Assembly: GCF_000173775.1 (NCBI RefSeq)
Contig: NZ_ACCD01000001.1
Span: 124,001-188,000, forward strand
From: Yersinia rohdei ATCC 43380
Lineage (GTDB): Bacteria > Pseudomonadota > Gammaproteobacteria > Enterobacterales > Enterobacteriaceae
Reading direction: 5' to 3'
DNA length: 64,000 bases
Made by a program: the position numbers and the translations under genes. Shown in pieces: positions 19,880 through 30,127 of the stretch; position 1 is the stretch's first letter, and every line of letters starts with the position of its first letter. The notes under the pieces are model-generated. The model worked only from the letters and a program-made list of their open reading frames with translations. It was not told the origin of the DNA and did not search any database.

Positions 19880-20983
19880 ATGAATTACCCGCAGATACGT
19901 CGTTTCGATTTACCCAGACTGATGTTTGGAGTGATATTCATTTTAATCATGATTCTCGCCAGTTTTTGGGTGATACAGCCCTTCGTGATGGGCTTTGCCT
20001 GGGCAGGGATGGTGGTGATTGCCACTTGGCCACTGTTGATCAGACTGCAAAATCTGCTCTGGGGTAAACGCTGGCTGGCAGTGATTATTATGACCCTTCT
20101 GCTGGTGTTACTGTTCGTTATCCCCATTGGACTCTTAGTCAGCAGTCTGGTTGAAAATAGCGGCCCGCTGATTCAATGGGCATCCAGCCCCTCGAATTTA
20201 CGGATGCCAGATGTCACCTGGCTGAAAACCATCCCAATGGTTGGGGACAAACTTTATAGCGGCTGGTATACCTTAATCGCCGGCGGCGGCAATGCGCTCA
20301 TCGCCAAAGTTCAACCTTATATTGGTGCTGCCGTGACCTGGCTGGTGGCGCAGGCGGCCCATGTGGGTTACTTCTTAATTCATATGGCATTAATGCTGCT
20401 GTTCAGTGTGCTGCTTTATTTCCACGGTGAGCAAGTGGGCTTAGGCATCCGTCATTTTGCCGTGCGGGCGGCGGATAAACGCGGTGATGCCGTGGTGGTC
20501 TTGGCAGCCAAAGCAATCCGTGCCGTGGCGCTGGGCGTGGTGGTCACTGCGCTGGTTCAAGCCGTGCTGGGCGGTATTGGCCTGGCGCTGGCCGGAATTC
20601 AATATGCCACACTATTAACCGTATTAATGTTTATTTGCTGTGTTGCCCAACTCGGGCCACTGTTGATACTTATCCCCGCCATCATCTGGCTCTATTGGAC
20701 GGGTGACAACACTTGGGGCACCATTTTGCTGGTGTGGAGTTGTATTGTTGGCACCATGGATAACGTGTTACGGCCTTATTTAATCCGCATGGAAGCCGAT
20801 ATGCCGATGATTTTAATTCTGTCCGGTGTTATTGGTGGCCTGCTCTCATTCGGCATGATTGGCTTATTTATCGGCCCAGTGGTACTGGCAATTTCTTACC
20901 GCCTAACTGCGGCCTGGGTCAGTGAGGCCCCGGAGCCTGAAGAAAGCCTGCAAGAAGTCGCCAAACACTTAGAAGAGCTTTAA
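19880..20983 (+). CDS. ydiK: AI-2E family membrane protein YdiK
   Basis: 367 residues, polytopic inner-membrane protein of the PerM/AI-2E transporter family. About eight hydrophobic segments are visible: two pairs near the N-terminus (about 17-60 and 65-90), and the conserved C-terminal block (about 200-340) with the family pattern GGLLSFGMIGLFIGPV. The C-terminal tail is acidic. Members include the AI-2 exporter TqsA, but YdiK's substrate is unknown. It is divergent from ydiJ as in E. coli. Confidence 0.88.
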   Translation: MNYPQIRRFDLPRLMFGVIFILIMILASFWVIQPFVMGFAWAGMVVIATWPLLIRLQNLLWGKRWLAVIIMTLLLVLLFVIPIGLLVSSLVENSGPLIQWASSPSNLRMPDVTWLKTIPMVGDKLYSGWYTLIAGGGNALIAKVQPYIGAAVTWLVAQAAHVGYFLIHMALMLLFSVLLYFHGEQVGLGIRHFAVRAADKRGDAVVVLAAKAIRAVALGVVVTALVQAVLGGIGLALAGIQYATLLTVLMFICCVAQLGPLLILIPAIIWLYWTGDNTWGTILLVWSCIVGTMDNVLRPYLIRMEADMPMILILSGVIGGLLSFGMIGLFIGPVVLAISYRLTAAWVSEAPEPEESLQEVAKHLEEL

Positions 20984-21299
20984 CCTGAATATTCGATAAC
21001 ATGCAACAGATAGGCGGCCCCGGCAAATTGACTCAGGTCAAAGCGCCGGGGAATTAACCGCCGCCAGTCTCTGTAAGGTACGCCAATATTCGCAATGTAA
21101 AAGAGACAATACTCAGGGTGGTGATTATGCTGCCACCTTCTTATTATTCAGCAATATTCTCTATAATAAATAAGAAACAGCCATTTAAATTCCCAACTTT
21201 ATATTCTAAGCGACCAATCATGTTAGTTATTAAATAAGGTGATTATTAGTGCCAAGATAAAATCACTTCTATCCTAAGTCTCTATTTTACTTATTTTAT
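20984..21299 (+). other. ydiK downstream region
   Basis: A CCCCGGC/GCCGGGG hairpin (21018-21051) lies 35 bases after ydiK and lacks a T-tract; it may mark the mRNA end. The rest is AT-rich. A 36-codon frame starting at the ATG near 21127 has only weak support and is not called. Confidence 0.4.
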
Positions 21300-21313
21300 T
21301 CAGATGATTCTTA
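21300..21313 (-). promoter_or_regulatory. RcsB box upstream of rprA
   Basis: Read on the minus strand, TAAGAATCATCTGA fits the RcsB consensus KMRGAWTMWYCTGS at 13 of 14 positions. It lies just before the -35 region of the TATAAT (21343-21348) that I assign to rprA. RcsB activates rprA in E. coli. Confidence 0.65.
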
Positions 21314-21354
21314 ATGACTAACAGTGCAGATTTACTTATTATTATAATTCGTTA

Positions 21355-21475
21355 GTGCTTTCCCCTGTAATATTTAAATAGTTCATCTCAAAATGATTTA
21401 TTTAAATATTTGTAACCGAAGACACGTATTGCTGTGTGTAGTCTTTGCCTGTCACCTAAGACGGGCTTTTTTTTT
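21355..21475 (+). ncRNA. rprA: RprA small RNA
   Basis: The 3' half, from ATTGCTGTGTGTAGTCTTTG (21428-21447) through the GACGGGC terminator and T-run, matches E. coli RprA closely, and the position after ydiK is the same. RprA is an Hfq-dependent sRNA that opens the rpoS leader and is induced by the Rcs phosphorelay. The 5' half has diverged but keeps a long stem-loop made by ATATTTAAATA and TATTTAAATAT, in place of the E. coli 5' stem. The 5' end is set from TATAAT at 21343-21348 and could be about 15 bases further in. Confidence 0.88.
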
Positions 21476-21666
21476 ATCCTTACTTTTACCCCTTCCTTTT
21501 TAATTATCCTCTTAGCTGGGTTATATTCTTCCTCCTCAAGGCCAAAATAACATCACCGCAGCCCTTTGCCGCGTTGCTTCCACAGACTGACCTCACCGAA
21601 TGAGAATAAAAAAATCCGCAACCTAAGCTGCGGATAGAGGGCAGTATCTCGGCCTAACCACGCCAA

Positions 21667-24048
21667 TTAATGTTTGGTATGTTGCGCCAAGCTCAGCCAG
21701 GTTTGCACTACGGTATCTGGATTAAGGGACAAACTGTCAATACCTTGCTCCATCAGCCATAAAGCAAAATCTTCGTGGTCTGAAGGGCCCTGACCACAAA
21801 TCCCGACATATTTACCCTGCCGTTTTGCTGCTGTAATCGCCATTGATAGCAATGCTTTTACTGCTTCATTGCGCTCATCAAACAATTCAGACACCACGCC
21901 AGAATCACGATCCAACCCCAGCGTTAACTGAGTCATATCATTGGAGCCAATGGAGAAACCATCAAAATGCGCTAAGAATTGATCCGCCAGCAAAGCATTT
22001 GATGGGATTTCACACATCATAATGATTTTCAGGCCATTCTCACCACGTTTAAGACCTTGTTTCGCCAACTCTGCCACCACCGCCTCGGCCTGTGCCACTG
22101 TCCGCACAAAAGGCACCATAACCTCGACGTTAGTCAACCCCATGACATTGCGCACCCGTTTAACCGCCTCACACTCCAGCGCGAAGCAATCACGGAAACT
22201 GTCTGCCACATAACGCCCCGCCCCACGAAAGCCCAGCATAGGGTTTTCTTCATGTGGTTCATAGGCCTCACCGCCCACCAGATTGGCATACTCATTCGAT
22301 TTAAAATCTGACAAACGCACAATCACGCGTTTCGGCCAAAAAGCGGCACCCAGAGTGGAAATCCCTTCGGTTAAGCGACCGATATAAAACTCGACCGGAT
22401 CGTCATAGCCGTTCATCAAGGCTTTAATCTCGGCCTGAATAGCCGGTGATTGGGCATCAAACTCCAGCAGCGCCTTGGGATGCACACCAATCATCCGATT
22501 GATAATAAACTCCAACCGTGCCAAACCAACACCTTCATTCGGCAAACGGGCAAAATCAAAAGCCCGGTCAGGGTTACCGACATTCATCATGATTTTCAAT
22601 GGTAAATCAGGTAATTCAGTGACCTGTGAACTCTGAATCGAGAAATCAAGCAGCTCATGATACACATAGCCGGTATCCCCCTCAGCACAGGAAACCGTCA
22701 CATTCTGCCCTTCTTTCAGAATATCAGTCGCATTGCCGCAACCCACTACCGCCGGGATCCCTAACTCACGGGCGATAATTGCCGCATGACAGGTTCGCCC
22801 ACCCCGGTTAGTCACAATGGCTGATGCTTTTTTCATGATAGGTTCCCAATCAGGGTCAGTCATGTCTGTTACCAGCACATCACCTGCCTGAATGCGATCC
22901 ATCTCGCTGATATCATGAATAACCTTAACCGGCCCCGCCCCGATGCGATGCCCGATAGCACGGCCTTCTACCAGCACATTACTTTGATTATTCAATTGGT
23001 AACGTTCCATCACCTGCTCGTTGGAACGCACGGTTTCGGGTCGTGCTTGCACGATATACAACTTACCGGTGTGGCCATCTTTCGCCCACTCGATATCCAT
23101 CGGACGGCCATAATGCTCTTCAATTAACAAAGCCTGATGGGCCAAGGCTTCAACTTCGTCATCGCTGAGAGCGAAACGATTGCGTTGTGCTTCTGGCACA
23201 TCTTCAATCTGCACTTGTTTGCCATGCTCTTGGCTTTCGGCATAAATCATCCGAATCTTTTTCGAGCCCATATTACGCCGCACAATGGCAGGCTTGCCGT
23301 TGCGCAATGTCGGTTTATGGACATAGAATTCATCCGGATTTACCGCGCCCTGCACCACCATTTCTCCCAACCCATGAGCGGCAGTGATAAAGACCACCTG
23401 ATCAAAACCTGATTCGGTATCAATGGTAAACATCACCCCCGCAGAGGCAAGGTCTGAACGCACCATCCGCTGCACACCCGCAGACAGCGCCACGCCGCGA
23501 TGGTCATAGCCTTGATGCACCCGATAAGAAATGGCGCGGTCATTAAACAGTGAGGCGAAAACATGCTTGATGGCAACCATCACCGCATCAATGCCCTGCA
23601 CGTTAAGGAAGGTTTCTTGCTGCCCGGCAAAGGAGGCATCCGGCATATCTTCTGCAGTGGCGGAAGAACGCACCGCAAAAGAAGCCTCTGACCCATCAGC
23701 CAATTGCTTATACGCCTCATGAATTGATTGTTCGAATTCAGGATGGAATGGCGTCTCAACCACCCATTGGCGAATCTGTGCGCCGGCTTTCGCTAACGCC
23801 GCAATATCATCGACATCGGTTTGATCCAATAATTGATAGATACGGTTGTTAACACCGCTTTGCTCCAGAAAATCGTTAAACGCCTGTGCGGTAGTGGCAA
23901 AACCATTGGGTACCGAAACACCCAACCCTGAAAGATTGGTTATCATTTCACCGAGGGAGGCATTTTTACCGCCAACCCGATCAACATCGTGCATGCCAAG
24001 CTGGTTGTACCAAAGCACATTACACAGATTTAGGCCATTGTTGGACAT
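21667..24048 (-). CDS. ppsA: Phosphoenolpyruvate synthase
   Basis: 793 residues. It makes PEP from pyruvate and ATP (giving AMP and phosphate) in gluconeogenesis. Domains are an N-terminal ATP-grasp pyruvate-binding part (about 1-350; [28 protein letters not shown]), the swivelling phosphohistidine domain ([21 protein letters not shown], catalytic His at about 422) and a C-terminal PEP-binding barrel ([24 protein letters not shown]). It is divergent from ppsR, which codes for its regulator. The opposite reaction is done by pykF, also in this window, and both have Cra sites. Confidence 0.97.
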   Translation of the reverse strand: MSNNGLNLCNVLWYNQLGMHDVDRVGGKNASLGEMITNLSGLGVSVPNGFATTAQAFNDFLEQSGVNNRIYQLLDQTDVDDIAALAKAGAQIRQWVVETPFHPEFEQSIHEAYKQLADGSEASFAVRSSATAEDMPDASFAGQQETFLNVQGIDAVMVAIKHVFASLFNDRAISYRVHQGYDHRGVALSAGVQRMVRSDLASAGVMFTIDTESGFDQVVFITAAHGLGEMVVQGAVNPDEFYVHKPTLRNGKPAIVRRNMGSKKIRMIYAESQEHGKQVQIEDVPEAQRNRFALSDDEVEALAHQALLIEEHYGRPMDIEWAKDGHTGKLYIVQARPETVRSNEQVMERYQLNNQSNVLVEGRAIGHRIGAGPVKVIHDISEMDRIQAGDVLVTDMTDPDWEPIMKKASAIVTNRGGRTCHAAIIARELGIPAVVGCGNATDILKEGQNVTVSCAEGDTGYVYHELLDFSIQSSQVTELPDLPLKIMMNVGNPDRAFDFARLPNEGVGLARLEFIINRMIGVHPKALLEFDAQSPAIQAEIKALMNGYDDPVEFYIGRLTEGISTLGAAFWPKRVIVRLSDFKSNEYANLVGGEAYEPHEENPMLGFRGAGRYVADSFRDCFALECEAVKRVRNVMGLTNVEVMVPFVRTVAQAEAVVAELAKQGLKRGENGLKIIMMCEIPSNALLADQFLAHFDGFSIGSNDMTQLTLGLDRDSGVVSELFDERNEAVKALLSMAITAAKRQGKYVGICGQGPSDHEDFALWLMEQGIDSLSLNPDTVVQTWLSLAQHTKH

Positions 24049-24167
24049 CGAAACAATCCTTTTGCATTTTTATTAATTACGGACATTCAGTAGGGTACTG
24101 CTGAGGGTATCGTGGCTGCCCATCAGCCAGTGCAGACTAGCACAATGATCCATAGTCCATAGACAGG

Positions 24168-24179
24168 TGAATCGATCAA
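24168..24179 (+). promoter_or_regulatory. Possible Cra site between ppsA and ppsR
   Basis: TGAATCGATCAA fits the Cra consensus TGAAWCGNTTCA at 10 of 12 positions, in the ppsA-ppsR gap about 120 bases upstream of ppsA. Cra activates ppsA in E. coli from an upstream site, which fits this distance. Confidence 0.5.
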
Positions 24180-24321
24180 GCCAACCAGAAAAATTATTTT
24201 CGGGCTATTCTGACCGCCAACACTTTACCCAGAAGCCGAATAAGGCACACTGACACCAGAAACGCATCTCGCCAACAGTGAGTCAGTGGCATAAATCGGC
24301 CGTCAATATTTAGGAGTCAAT

Positions 24322-25143
24322 GTGGAAAGAAGTGTGTTTTATATCTCAGATGGCACCGCCATCACTGCGGAAGTCCTTGGCCATGCCGTCCTGTCTCAGT
24401 TCCCGGTTAAAGCCACCACCTTTACTCTGCCCTTTGTAGAAAGTGCCGAGCGCGCCCAAGAGGTGTGCGAAAAAATTAATGAGATATACCGGGAGACAGG
24501 GGTTAGGCCATTGGTTTTCTATTCAATAATCAGTGCCGAAGTGCGAGAACTCATTCAGCACAGTGAAGGATTCTGCCAAGATATTGTGCAGGCACTGGTG
24601 GCCCCCCTGCAGGGCGAACTCGGCGTCGCGCCGCAACCGGTGCTCAACCGCACCCACGGGTTAACCGAAAGTAATCTGGGTAAATATGATGCGCGCATTG
24701 CCGCCATCGATTATGCCCTGGCCCATGATGACGGCATTTCACTGCGCAATCTTGACCAAGCCCAGGTAATTTTATTGGGTGTTTCCCGCTGTGGTAAAAC
24801 CCCCACCAGCCTGTACTTAGCCATGCAATTTGGTGTTCGGGCCGCCAACTACCCTTTTATCGCCGATGATATGGACAATTTACAGCTTCCCGCTGCATTG
24901 AAACCCTTTCAACATAAACTGTTTGGCTTAACCATCAACCCGGAGCGACTGGCGGCCATTCGCGAAGAACGGCGCGAAAACAGCCGTTACGCCTCTTTGC
25001 GCCAATGCCGGATGGAAGTCGGCGAAGTCGAAGCATTGTTTCGCAAAAATCAGATTCGCTATCTGAATTCCACTAACTATTCCGTGGAAGAGATCTCAAC
25101 CAAAATTTTGGATATTTTAGGCATGAGCCGGCGGATGTTCTGA
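24322..25143 (+). CDS. ppsR: PEP synthase regulatory protein (bifunctional kinase/pyrophosphorylase)
   Basis: 273 residues, DUF299 family. It inactivates PpsA by ADP-dependent phosphorylation of a threonine next to the catalytic histidine and reactivates it by phosphate-dependent dephosphorylation. The P-loop is in [16 protein letters not shown] (about residues 151-165), and [19 protein letters not shown] is family-typical near the C-terminus. GAG of AGGAG lies before the start, which reads GTG in the family style. It is divergent from its target gene ppsA. Confidence 0.95.
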   Translation: MERSVFYISDGTAITAEVLGHAVLSQFPVKATTFTLPFVESAERAQEVCEKINEIYRETGVRPLVFYSIISAEVRELIQHSEGFCQDIVQALVAPLQGELGVAPQPVLNRTHGLTESNLGKYDARIAAIDYALAHDDGISLRNLDQAQVILLGVSRCGKTPTSLYLAMQFGVRAANYPFIADDMDNLQLPAALKPFQHKLFGLTINPERLAAIREERRENSRYASLRQCRMEVGEVEALFRKNQIRYLNSTNYSVEEISTKILDILGMSRRMF

Positions 25144-25239
25144 TTAAAATATTTATAACAGCGATTGTTTACAGTTTATTTCAACGAAAATTATATGAAT
25201 CAGGCCTGTGGCGGTTGAATTCGTTCAATTTTGGTTTAT

Positions 25240-25255
25240 TGTGATCGCCATCACT
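25240..25255 (+). promoter_or_regulatory. CRP-like site upstream of aroH
   Basis: TGTGATCGCCATCACT has the TGTGA-N6-TCACA layout with one mismatch, 45 bases before aroH. E. coli aroH is repressed by TrpR, and I could not see a clear TrpR operator, so this is sequence resemblance only. Confidence 0.4.
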
Positions 25256-25300
25256 TCCCGGTATTCCTGCCGTAGAGAAGAACAGCTCTAGAGAATCTTC

Positions 25301-26350
25301 ATGCACAAAACTGATGAACTGCGAACCTTGCGCATCGATAGTTTGATAACACCGCAGCAACTGGCGGAAAAGCTCCCTATTTCAGAGGCTGTCGCTGATA
25401 ACGTGACAGCGTCACGCAAGCGAATCGAAAAAATACTGACCGGTGAAGACCCACGACTGCTGGTGGTGGTTGGCCCTTGCTCTATTCACGACCTTGATGC
25501 CGCCATTGATTATGCTACTCGACTGAATGTATTGCGTGAGCGCTACCAAGACAGTCTTGAAATTGTGATGCGCACTTATTTTGAAAAACCCCGCACCGTG
25601 GTCGGCTGGAAAGGGCTAATATCAGATCCCAAACTTGACGGCTCATGCCAGGTCAATTTAGGCATCGAGATGGCACGCAGATTATTATTATCTGTCAATG
25701 AGTTAGGTTTACCTACTGCCACAGAATTTCTTGATATGGTGACCGGGCAATATATTGCCGACCTAATAAGTTGGGGCGCTATTGGTGCACGCACCACCGA
25801 AAGCCAGATTCATCGGGAAATGGCATCAGCCCTTTCCTGCCCGGTGGGTTTCAAAAATGGCACTGATGGAAATACTCGCATTGCTATTGATGCGATTCGT
25901 GCCGCACAAGCAAGCCATATGTTCTTATCACCGGACAAAACTGGCCAAATGACGATTTACCAAACCCGCGGTAACCCGCACGGGCACATTATTATGCGCG
26001 GCGGAAAGACGCCAAATTATGGCGCATCTGATATTGCAGCGGCCTGCGATAGCCTGCGTGAATTTGATTTACCGGAGCATTTAGTGGTGGACTTCAGCCA
26101 CGGCAATTGCCAAAAAATGCATCGCCGCCAGTTAGAGGTTGCGCAGGATATCGGTCAACAAATTCGTGCCGGATCAACCGCGATTGTGGGTGTTATGGCA
26201 GAGAGTTTCCTGGTGGAAGGCACACAGAAAATTGTGGCTGGCACCCCGCTGACCTATGGGCAATCCATTACCGACCCTTGTCTTAACTGGGCGGATACAG
26301 AACAGCTGTTAAGCTTGCTGGCTGATGCGGCTAGCAGCCGTTTTAAATAA
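25301..26350 (+). CDS. aroH: 3-deoxy-7-phosphoheptulonate synthase, AroH (Trp-sensitive type)
   Basis: 349 residues. It condenses PEP and erythrose 4-phosphate to DAHP, the first step of the shikimate pathway. Motifs of the class I-alpha enzyme are clear: VVVGPCSIHD, MRTYFEKPRTVVGWKGL, GARTTESQIHREMAS, GFKNGTDGN, and the metal-binding DFSHGNCQK. The N-terminus (TDELRTLRIDSLITP) and the place after ppsR identify AroH rather than AroF or AroG. Feedback specificity is inferred from the orthologue. Confidence 0.94.
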   Translation: MHKTDELRTLRIDSLITPQQLAEKLPISEAVADNVTASRKRIEKILTGEDPRLLVVVGPCSIHDLDAAIDYATRLNVLRERYQDSLEIVMRTYFEKPRTVVGWKGLISDPKLDGSCQVNLGIEMARRLLLSVNELGLPTATEFLDMVTGQYIADLISWGAIGARTTESQIHREMASALSCPVGFKNGTDGNTRIAIDAIRAAQASHMFLSPDKTGQMTIYQTRGNPHGHIIMRGGKTPNYGASDIAAACDSLREFDLPEHLVVDFSHGNCQKMHRRQLEVAQDIGQQIRAGSTAIVGVMAESFLVEGTQKIVAGTPLTYGQSITDPCLNWADTEQLLSLLADAASSRFK

Positions 26351-26410
26351 CAGCGGCAATGAGCATCTACTGTCATTTGCATCAATTATCATTAACCATG
26401 CGTTAATAAA

Positions 26411-26470
26411 TACAGTGATTAAATGGCACTCACCCCTGTGACCAGGAAGCAGTGCCATTTTAATCACTGA
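26411..26470. repeat. Long inverted repeat downstream of aroH
   Basis: Arms ACAGTGATTAAATGGCACT and AGTGCCATTTTAATCACTGA pair over about 18 bases with one bulge and a 20-base loop. The right arm contains TTTTAAT, so it can serve as an aroH terminator; the symmetry also allows action on the other strand. Confidence 0.7.
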
Positions 26471-26621
26471 ACTCAATATACTCGCCCCATTCATTCCTCT
26501 CGTGCTGATCTTTGGTCTATCAATCCTCCCTAAAGAATTAACAAAACTAATTACTAATGAAAAGAAAGACATTGGAATAATAACTAATCGATATTGGCTT
26601 GAAGTGTTAGTCAAACGCAGA

Positions 26622-26636
26622 TGATAATCATTATCA
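26622..26636. promoter_or_regulatory. Fur box upstream of hemP
   Basis: TGATAATCATTATCA is a perfect 15-bp palindrome matching the Fur consensus core, 36 bases before hemP. Iron repression of the whole hemPRST unit is the expected outcome. Confidence 0.85.
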
Positions 26637-26672
26637 AGTTAAAAGTGATACGAAATCTATCGATAACACCTT

Positions 26673-26861
26673 ATGCACAATGCAACTTATGGTACTCAAA
26701 TCGTCAATAACGCCACTGACCAAACACATTCTCAGTTGGAATACCCTTGTATTAATAGCCAACACTTACTTGGGCGACATGAAGTGGTGGCAATCAATCA
26801 CCACGGCCAACTGTATTATTTGCGCCAAACCAAAGCCGGGAAACTGATCCTGACAAAATAA
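26673..26861 (+). CDS. hemP: Hemin uptake protein HemP
   Basis: 62 residues. HemP is a small protein encoded first in Yersinia haem operons; its exact role is unclear, with reports of it as a regulator or accessory of haem uptake. The C-terminal half (LLGRHEVVAINHHGQLYYLRQTKAGKLILTK region, about residues 31-62) is the HemP domain. The N-terminal start is uncertain because no strong ribosome-binding site is visible. It lies between a Fur box and hemR. Confidence 0.85.
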   Translation: MHNATYGTQIVNNATDQTHSQLEYPCINSQHLLGRHEVVAINHHGQLYYLRQTKAGKLILTK

Positions 26862-26970
26862 TGTTTAGCCCGTTTCTATTACCAATAGCAGTACGCCAGC
26901 CACCGAATGTTAAACACTCAGGCAGCCAGCAATCCATTGATTATATTCAACAATATATGGAGAGTTGTTC

Positions 26971-28947
26971 ATGCCTCGTTTTTTTCGTTTATCCTCATGC
27001 TGTCTGGCTATCACCTGCGCACTATCTTCCGCTAGCATAGCCAGCACCGCCCTGGCGGCTGATACAGAGACCTTAGTGGTTAAGGGGACTAAAGCTGATA
27101 CTGACAGTTATCGCACCCCTGGCATTCTGACCATCATTGATGCTTCACAGCCACAAAAACAGACCGCCACCACGGCCACCGACATGCTCAAAAATATCCC
27201 CGGCGTGAGTGTCACCGGTGTGGGCCGTACCAATGGGCAAAATGTCACTATCCGCGGTTACGATCAATTCGGCGTGCTGGTACTCGTGGATGGCATCCGC
27301 CAAAGAATGAATGGCGCACATTTTAATGGCACCTTTCTCGACCCCGCATTAATCAAACAGATTAAGGTGATTCGCAGCCCAGCAACATCCCGCTATGGTA
27401 GCGGTGCTATGGGCGGCGTGATTGCCTATAAAACAGTCAATCCGGCTGATTTACTGGCTCAAGATCAAGATATTGGGGTTCGCGTCAGCAGCTATGGTGC
27501 CAGTGCCAATCATAGTCAGGGCGTCGGGCTGTCTGTTTTTGGCCGGAGCGATAACCTGGACGGCTTATTGGCGCTGGGAACACGCCAAGCAGGTAATATC
27601 CACCAAAGTAATGGTTATGAAGCGCCTAATAAAGAAGCCATTAATAACCTGATGATAAAGACCACCGCTTATCTTTCACCGAGCCAATCGTTAACCGCTG
27701 CCCTGCGCTATTACAACAACCGCGCACAACAACCGCGCATGGCCAATCATAGCGCCCCAAACTTTAAAAACCCTATGATGCAGCGCTCGACTATCCAACG
27801 GGATGCCGAACTGACCTACCGGTTACAACCGCAACAGCTTAATTGGCTGGATGCCAGCACACTGCTCTATATTTCCGAAATAAATGTCAACGACGATGTG
27901 AGAAGTGAGGGTTATGGCAGCCGTCAGCAAATAACCCGTGGGATAAAACTGGAGAACAGCAGCTCGCTATTCAACACCAGCCCGGTGGCGCATCTCTTGA
28001 CCTATGGCACCGAAGCCTATCATCAAGAACAAATCCCCCAAGGGGTTATCCGCAGCTTTCCCCCAGCTGAAATTAAATTTGCTTCAGGTTGGTTACAAGA
28101 TGAAATGACTCTGCGTGACCTGCCGGTGACCTTATTGGCGGGTACCCGTTTTGACCACTATGAAAACAGCCGCGCAGGATTCGCGACTAAAGAAGTCCAA
28201 AACTGGTCAACACAGGGGGCGATAACCCTCAACCCGACGGATTGGTTGATGATGTTTGGTGCTTATAGCCAGGCTTTTCGCACGCCAACACTGAATGAGC
28301 TTTACAATAACTCACAACATTTTTGGATAAACTTTTGGCGGCCTAACCCGAATTTAACCCCCGAAACCAACCTCACCCGTGAAGCTGGTTTTGGCTTACA
28401 TTTCGATGACTTACTGACAGAAAATGACGCCTTTAACTTTAAAGCCAGCTATTTCCATATTGATGCCAAACAGCGCATTACCCCTAAGGTCGAACCATTT
28501 AACTCGACCTATATTAATATTCCACAAAGCAAAACCTGGGGATGGGATATATCGCTAGATTATCAAAACCCGTGGTTTGATTGGTCGCTGGCATATAACC
28601 GCACCCGGGGACTCAATCTCAATACGCGCCAATTTATTGACAGCATCAATCCTGACACCCTTACCAGTAGCCTCAACCTCCCTATTGCCCACACCGGTTT
28701 TAGCACCGGCTGGGTGATGACCTTGGCTGAAAACACCCAGTTCATGCAAAAGAATAACCCACAATATAAAGCCCAGGCGGGTTATGCAGTACATGACTTT
28801 TACCTGAGTTATCAAGGGCAAGGCAGCTTAAAAGGTATTACAACCACCGCCGTGCTGAGTAATGCTTTCAATAAAGAATATTACTCAGCGCAGAACACGC
28901 CACAAGATGCACGGAATGCCAAATTCCTGGTCAGCTATCAGTGGTGA
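26971..28947 (+). CDS. hemR: TonB-dependent haem receptor HemR
   Basis: 658 residues from the ATG at 26971, preceded by GGAGAG at 26959; a TTG six bases earlier has worse spacing. It is an outer-membrane receptor that takes up haem and haemoproteins using TonB energy. A signal peptide (to about residue 29) is followed by a TonB box (ETLVV), the plug domain (about 45-150), and a beta-barrel ending in the aromatic SYQW. The haem-receptor signature is present as FRTPTLNELY (usual FRAP box) and NPNL, with a histidine just between them. It heads hemRST behind the hemP Fur box. Confidence 0.95.
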   Translation: MPRFFRLSSCCLAITCALSSASIASTALAADTETLVVKGTKADTDSYRTPGILTIIDASQPQKQTATTATDMLKNIPGVSVTGVGRTNGQNVTIRGYDQFGVLVLVDGIRQRMNGAHFNGTFLDPALIKQIKVIRSPATSRYGSGAMGGVIAYKTVNPADLLAQDQDIGVRVSSYGASANHSQGVGLSVFGRSDNLDGLLALGTRQAGNIHQSNGYEAPNKEAINNLMIKTTAYLSPSQSLTAALRYYNNRAQQPRMANHSAPNFKNPMMQRSTIQRDAELTYRLQPQQLNWLDASTLLYISEINVNDDVRSEGYGSRQQITRGIKLENSSSLFNTSPVAHLLTYGTEAYHQEQIPQGVIRSFPPAEIKFASGWLQDEMTLRDLPVTLLAGTRFDHYENSRAGFATKEVQNWSTQGAITLNPTDWLMMFGAYSQAFRTPTLNELYNNSQHFWINFWRPNPNLTPETNLTREAGFGLHFDDLLTENDAFNFKASYFHIDAKQRITPKVEPFNSTYINIPQSKTWGWDISLDYQNPWFDWSLAYNRTRGLNLNTRQFIDSINPDTLTSSLNLPIAHTGFSTGWVMTLAENTQFMQKNNPQYKAQAGYAVHDFYLSYQGQGSLKGITTTAVLSNAFNKEYYSAQNTPQDARNAKFLVSYQW

Positions 28948-29065
28948 TATTTCACTCGTTTTGTTTATAGCCCCAAAACTAGCAGCTAGCCATACTCATA
29001 TGGCTCAATGGAACCCTGCCGTTTGCTGCTACACCGCGGCGGCACAACAGAAAAGGAATTAATAG

Positions 29066-30127
29066 ATGGAAATGCCATTGTATCAACGCTACCTGGCAAT
29101 AAAGCATGCCAACCCAGAACTCTCTGCCTGGGATTTGGCAAAATTACTCAATATCAGTGAGGCAGAACTCACCCATGCCCGTGTTGGCAAGGAAGCCGAG
29201 CGTTTAGATATCACCGCCAGTGCTTTATTAACGGAGTTAGCTGCCGTCGGCGTGACCCGCTCAGTCACCGCCAATAACTCTGCTCGCCATGAATTGCTGG
29301 GCGAGTATCAAAATTTGCGGTTACATGGGCATCTGGGGTTGTTGCTTAACCCCAGAGCACTTGATTTGCGGCTGTTTTTTCGCCACTGGGATGCGATTTT
29401 CAGTTTGCGTGAAACCACCCCACAAGGTGAACAACTCAGCATTCAATGCTTTGATTTTCAAGGTAATGCAATCCATCAAATTTATTGTACTGCTGATACA
29501 AACCCTCATGCCTGGCAAGCATTGCTGGCAAAACACCGCGCGCAGGAAAATCCCCCGCTGGCATTACAGCCGCCAGTTGAGGAACCCACGCCAAAGCCAC
29601 CGGGTAACAGTGCCGCTATTGATGCTGAATGGCGCAACATGAATGATATCCATCAATTTTTTATGCTATTGAAACGCAATAATATTACGCGCCAGCAAGC
29701 TTTTCGGGCCGTGGGAGATGATTTAGCTTACCGCGTCGATAACCAGGCTTTACGGCACATACTTGACGCCGCCCACTCTTGTCAGAATGAAATTATGCTG
29801 TTCGTCGGCAACAGTGGCTGCATGCAAATCTTCACCGGCGTGGTGGGCCAGTTAACTCCCTCTCAGGATAAAAATCCGCCTTATGCCCAGTGGATAACCC
29901 TGCAGGAACAACAATTTAGCCTGCACTTAACGACCAGCGCCATTGCGGAAAGCTGGGTGACCCGCAAGCCCACGAAAGAGGGCTTGGTGTCCAGCTTGGA
30001 AATACTTGATAAGCAAGGAAAACACATTTTACAGGTCTTTGGTCAACGCAGTGAGGGCCAGGCCGAGCAACATGAATGGCATCAGCAGTTATCCAAATTG
30101 ACGGCGATAGGTTCACCAGATGAATAA
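29066..30127 (+). CDS. hemS: Cytosolic haem-handling protein HemS
   Basis: 353 residues, HemS/ChuS/HmuS family (usual length about 345). It binds haem in the cytosol and is linked to haem breakdown or storage and protection from haem toxicity. Two repeated halves (about 20-170 and 190-345) are visible, as in the family. An AAGGAA site lies eight bases before the ATG. The start follows hemR by 118 bases and the end overlaps hemT by eight bases. Confidence 0.94.
   Translation: MEMPLYQRYLAIKHANPELSAWDLAKLLNISEAELTHARVGKEAERLDITASALLTELAAVGVTRSVTANNSARHELLGEYQNLRLHGHLGLLLNPRALDLRLFFRHWDAIFSLRETTPQGEQLSIQCFDFQGNAIHQIYCTADTNPHAWQALLAKHRAQENPPLALQPPVEEPTPKPPGNSAAIDAEWRNMNDIHQFFMLLKRNNITRQQAFRAVGDDLAYRVDNQALRHILDAAHSCQNEIMLFVGNSGCMQIFTGVVGQLTPSQDKNPPYAQWITLQEQQFSLHLTTSAIAESWVTRKPTKEGLVSSLEILDKQGKHILQVFGQRSEGQAEQHEWHQQLSKLTAIGSPDE

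Noticed and set aside
21127..21237. 36-codon frame between ydiK and rprA
   Set aside because: Possible GGTGG ribosome-binding site but no recognisable domain or signal; not enough to call a gene.
26309..26614. 101-codon minus-strand frame after aroH
   Set aside because: It overlaps the aroH end and covers a long terminator-like inverted repeat.
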